A stretch of DNA of 64,000 nt from an uncultured Bacilli bacterium (GTDB lineage: Bacteria > Bacillota_I > Bacilli_A > RF39 > UBA660). This document shows, one piece after another, positions 61,149 through 64,000 of the stretch. The position numbers and the translations under genes are program-made. The DNA lies in the NCBI GenBank assembly GCA_934096035.1, contig CAKOKX010000001.1, positions 1 to 64,000 on the forward strand, read 5' to 3'. A model generated the notes under the pieces. It ran no database searches, was not told the origin of the DNA, and saw only the letters and a list, made by a program, of their open reading frames with translations. Every line of letters begins with the position of its first letter. Position 1 is the stretch's first letter.

Positions 61149-61922
61149 TTACTTACTTTCTTCTTCCTTAGTTTCTTCTTTAGCATCTGTTACTTCTTCA
61201 ACTACTTCAGTAACTTCTTCTGTTACTTCTGGAGCTTCAACAACTTCATCAACAACAGTTTCTTCAACAAAGGTTAGAATTTCTTTTGGATCTTCCTTTC
61301 TGCTATTTTTAACAGCAGTCTTAATTAATACTAAAGAATTTTTTGCACCTGGAACATTTCCACTAACTAAAATATAGTTTTCTGCATCGTTTACTTCGAT
61401 GATTTCTAAGTTTTGAATAGTAACTGCATCAACACCCATGTGTCCAGCTAATTTTTTACCTTTCAAAACTCTCTTTGGTAACATAGTACCTAATGAACCT
61501 GGTCTTCTATGGTAATGAGAACCATGAGTCATTGGTCCACGAGATTGGTTATGACGTTTAATAACACCTTGGAAACCTTTCCCTTTAGTTGTACCTGTTA
61601 CATCAACAATTTCTCCAACGCTAAATACTGAAGCAGAAATTGTATCACCAATATTATAAGTTGATTCTACATCTCTTATTTCTTTTAAGTAGCGCTTAGG
61701 AGTAGTATTTGCTTTTTTAGCATTTCCCATTTCTGGTCTAGTTGCTTGTTTTTCTTTCTTTTCGAATACACCAAGTTGAATTGCGTTATAACCATTATTT
61801 TCAACAGTTTTAACTTGCATTACTACGTTAGGTTCAGTTTCAATAACTGTAACAGGAATTAACTTACCTTCCTTAGTAAATACTTGAGTCATTCCAACTT
61901 TGCGTCCTAAGATTCCTTTCAT
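61149..61922 (-). CDS. rplC: 50S ribosomal protein L3
   Basis: 257 residues. 'GILGRKVGMTQVFTKEGKLIPVTV', 'GTTKGKGFQGVIKRH', 'GPMTHGSHYHRRPGSLG' (all in parts) and 'KLAGHMGVDAVTIQNL' match L3. The C-terminus carries an added acidic tail of about 45 residues rich in Glu/Val/Thr ('VEEVTDAKEETKEEESK'), beyond the usual 210-residue length. Confidence 0.97.
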   Translation of the reverse strand: MKGILGRKVGMTQVFTKEGKLIPVTVIETEPNVVMQVKTVENNGYNAIQLGVFEKKEKQATRPEMGNAKKANTTPKRYLKEIRDVESTYNIGDTISASVFSVGEIVDVTGTTKGKGFQGVIKRHNQSRGPMTHGSHYHRRPGSLGTMLPKRVLKGKKLAGHMGVDAVTIQNLEIIEVNDAENYILVSGNVPGAKNSLVLIKTAVKNSRKEDPKEILTFVEETVVDEVVEAPEVTEEVTEVVEEVTDAKEETKEEESK

Positions 61923-61942
61923 AATTTTCTTCCTTCCTTTTC

Positions 61943-62251
61943 TTATAATTTGATATTTACATCAACACCACTAGGTATGTCTAAGTGTTGTAATGCATCA
62001 ACAGTTTCTTTGCTTGGGTTTTTAATATCGATAAGTCTCTTATGAGTTCTTCTTTCGAATTGTTCCCTAGCATCTTTATATTTGTGAACTGCTCTTAATA
62101 CTGTAACTTTTTCAATTTCTGTTGGTAGTGGAACAGGTCCAGAAATTTCGCCGCCAGTTCTTTTAACAGTTTCAACAATTTTTCCAGCAGCAACATCAAG
62201 TAATTGATGATCATATGCTTTCAAATTAATTCTAACTTTATCTTTTGACAT
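61943..62251 (-). CDS. rpsJ: 30S ribosomal protein S10
   Basis: 102 residues. 'VRINLKAYDHQLLDVAAGKIV', 'ISGPVPLPTEIEKVTVLRAVHKYKDAREQFERRTHKRLIDI' (in parts) match S10. It is the first gene of the supercluster and also the NusE antitermination factor. A leader of about 130 nt precedes it. Confidence 0.98.
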   Translation of the reverse strand: MSKDKVRINLKAYDHQLLDVAAGKIVETVKRTGGEISGPVPLPTEIEKVTVLRAVHKYKDAREQFERRTHKRLIDIKNPSKETVDALQHLDIPSGVDVNIKL

Positions 62252-62380
62252 TATTTCATGTCCTCCTTTCGCCTATATCTAGTATAGACATACTCCGTAC
62301 AAGTTCTCCAATTACACTATTTTTACTACCAACTCTTCCTAGTGTATCGGTAACCTCGCACATCTCCGCAGTCATACGAC
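62252..62380 (-). promoter_or_regulatory. Structured leader of the S10 operon
   Basis: Between promoter and rpsJ lie about 130 nt with higher G+C and several short pairings on the minus strand, ending in GGCGAAAGGAGG before the ATG. Leaders of S10 operons in Firmicutes are often structured and may bind a ribosomal protein. The exact fold is not established. Confidence 0.5.
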
Positions 62381-62384
62381 TATA

Positions 62385-62414
62385 ATTATAACATTAAATT
62401 CTATGAAAAATCAA
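62385..62414 (-). promoter_or_regulatory. Promoter of the S10-spc-alpha supercluster
   Basis: On the minus strand TTGATT (-35, 62409-62414), 18 bp, TATAAT (-10, 62385-62390). It places the RNA start near 62377, at the head of the rpsJ leader. Confidence 0.75.
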
Positions 62415-62452
62415 GCAAAAATGTACATTTTCTTCAAAAAAATTTTGTAAAC

Positions 62453-62487
62453 TAAAAAAGTTCTCAACTCACTTTTTGTTAAGAACT
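62453..62487 (-). terminator. Terminator of gpmI
   Basis: On the minus strand AGTTCTTAAC-loop-GTTGAGAACT followed by TTTTTT, 25 bp after the gpmI stop. It insulates the S10 promoter. Confidence 0.85.
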
Positions 62488-62512
62488 AATTTTATAACCT
62501 TATAATATATAT

Positions 62513-64000
62513 CTAATCACTTATCAACAATGATTCGGTACCTTCCATTTCTTTTGGTATTGCTATATCCATATAATCAAGAATTGTTGGTGCAACATTA
62601 ACAAGTGTTCCTTCTTTCTTAATTTTAACTTTATCATCACAAATTATAAATGGTACTTTACTAGTTGTATGAGTAGTACAAACACTACCATCTTCATTAA
62701 TCATTGTATCAGCATTACCATGATCAGCCAAGATAATAACTTTATAAAAATTTTCTTCAGCTTTTTCAAGTATTTTTCCAAGACAAATGTCAACAGCGCT
62801 ACATGCATTAACTGCAGCTTCCATAACTCCCGTATGACCAACCATATCAGGATTAGCAAAATTAACTAAAATAAAATCATAATCATTTTTCATTGATAAA
62901 ACTACTCTTTTAGTAACTTCAATACAACTCATCTCAGGTTTTAAATCATAAGTAGCAACACTTGGTGATGGAATATGAAACTTATCACACCCTTTAATCT
63001 TGCCATCAACACCACCATCAAAGAAATATGTTACATGAGGAAACTTTTCACTTTCAGCAATTCTAGCTTGAGTAAAATCAAGTTCACTTAAATATAATCC
63101 CAAAGAATTTTTAACCGTTGTAGGTTCAATCAAATTATACGTTTTAATTTTTTTATCAACAGGCAAAAAACTAAATATAAGGGTATCTTTCATATTAGAA
63201 ACACTAAATCCTTCAAAAGAACTCCAATTAGCAAAAGCAGATAATATTTGCTTAGCTCTATCAGCCCTATAATTCATCCACATAATAATATCACCATTTT
63301 TAATGGTATTATTACTACATATAATAGGCTTTATAAACTCATCTGTTATTCCTTTTTCATAACTACTTTCTATAGACTTTTCTATATTTATAGAACTAAT
63401 ACCTTTACCTAATGTTACTAAATCGTAATAGGCTTTTGTTCTATCCCAATTTTCATCTCTATCCATAGCATAAAATCTACCACAAATACTTGTTATATCT
63501 CCAACGCCATATTCTTTAATAACATCTTTTATCATATTAATATATTTCATAGCATCATGAACACCAGTGTCTCTACCATCAGTTATTAAATGAAAATGAA
63601 TTTTGCTAAAACCATTATTAACCAAAAATTTATACATATTAACAAAATCATCTACACCAGCATGAATATTACCATCACTACAAAGCCCCATAATATGTAT
63701 ATCTTTATCTTTGTTTTCAAGTAATTTAATAACATTTTTATTTTCCATATCTGGTGATACTAAAAAATCGTTTACTAATATTTCATTTTGTTTAAGAAGT
63801 CTTCCCGCTCCAATAGTCATATGGCCAACTTCACTATTACCAGCTTGGCCAGGCGCAAGGCCCACTGCTTCTTCACTAGCACCTAAAAGAGCATGAGGAT
63901 ATTTACTCCATAACTCATTAAAATTATTCATATGAGCTTGTTTAATAGCATTTCCATTTTCCTCTTCACGAATTCCAAAACCATCTAATATAATAGTTAA
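62513..64000 (-). CDS. gpmI: 2,3-bisphosphoglycerate-independent phosphoglycerate mutase (5' end outside window)
   Basis: At least 495 residues are visible; the gene runs off at 64000. The frame from the window edge reads 'LTIILDGFGIREEENGNAI', the usual N-terminus after a few residues. 'GQAGNSEVGHMTIGAGR' holds the nucleophilic Ser, 'LITDGRDTG', 'SICGRFYAMDRD', 'VNFANPDMVGHTG' and 'LADHGNADTM' carry the two-metal ligands. It interconverts 3- and 2-phosphoglycerate in glycolysis. The ATG at 63931 is internal, not the true start. Confidence 0.97.
   Translation of the reverse strand, partial: LTIILDGFGIREEENGNAIKQAHMNNFNELWSKYPHALLGASEEAVGLAPGQAGNSEVGHMTIGAGRLLKQNEILVNDFLVSPDMENKNVIKLLENKDKDIHIMGLCSDGNIHAGVDDFVNMYKFLVNNGFSKIHFHLITDGRDTGVHDAMKYINMIKDVIKEYGVGDITSICGRFYAMDRDENWDRTKAYYDLVTLGKGISSINIEKSIESSYEKGITDEFIKPIICSNNTIKNGDIIMWMNYRADRAKQILSAFANWSSFEGFSVSNMKDTLIFSFLPVDKKIKTYNLIEPTTVKNSLGLYLSELDFTQARIAESEKFPHVTYFFDGGVDGKIKGCDKFHIPSPSVATYDLKPEMSCIEVTKRVVLSMKNDYDFILVNFANPDMVGHTGVMEAAVNACSAVDICLGKILEKAEENFYKVIILADHGNADTMINEDGSVCTTHTTSKVPFIICDDKVKIKKEGTLVNVAPTILDYMDIAIPKEMEGTESLLISD

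Overview
The window is AT-rich DNA (roughly 30% G+C outside a few islands) read almost entirely from the minus strand. It comes from a low-GC, cell-wall-bearing Firmicutes/Bacilli-type bacterium. Supporting this are the soj/spo0J - ychF - rpsF/ssb/rpsR - rplI/dnaB - walJ - rlmH order typical of the Firmicutes origin-proximal region, FemAB-type peptidoglycan-bridge enzymes, a type-Z S14, Shine-Dalgarno starts and standard stop codons. An uncultured gut lineage related to RF39/Mollicutes-like Bacilli is a plausible source, but that assignment is inference.

Layout. 0-6 kb: two tandem FemAB ligases, a transglutaminase-like protein, small orphan genes and a decayed collagen-like gene. 6.1-13.6 kb: an envelope operon (LemA, lipoprotein, zinc-ribbon membrane protein, full-length DUF2207 protein, zinc-ribbon/HExxH metalloprotease, DUF2207-like protein). 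14-23 kb: surface-protein island with collagen-like/BclA-type proteins, a parallel beta-helix adhesin, small Ig/prealbumin-like proteins, and a secreted protein with a C-terminal hypervariable-looking segment. 23-40.5 kb: housekeeping origin-proximal block (ung, myg1-like, rlmH, walJ, M23 peptidase, dnaB, rplI, MBOAT/SGNH pair, rpsR-ssb-rpsF, an AbiE toxin-antitoxin pair, RDD, BI-1, ychF, AbgT, DUF951, parB, parA). 40.6-48 kb: accessory island with a dead ISL3-type transposase, a fold-back element, an unexplained motif array, GC-rich hairpins, four paralogous secreted C-terminal-lectin-like proteins and a broken MutS-domain-I-like gene. 48-62.3 kb: the S10-spc-alpha ribosomal protein supercluster with secY, adk, map, infA and rpoA, but no rpmD. 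62.5-64 kb: gpmI, running off the window.

Most interesting system. Three of the five paralogous secreted proteins (stops at 21370, 42251 and 43883) end in a segment of about 100 bp with 51-61% G+C in genes that are otherwise AT-rich. Between the two closest copies (identical over 241 bp elsewhere), the mismatches in this segment fall almost only on the first two positions of NNY codons, and in about two thirds of them one copy has A. This is the signature of adenine-directed mutagenesis of AAY codons by a diversity-generating retroelement (DGR). A frameshifted MutS-domain-I-like gene (DGRs are known to carry MutS-like 'MSL' accessories) lies between these two copies, and a GC-rich hairpin directly follows one variable segment. 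No reverse transcriptase or template repeat is visible here, so the targets are either served in trans from elsewhere in the genome or are relics.
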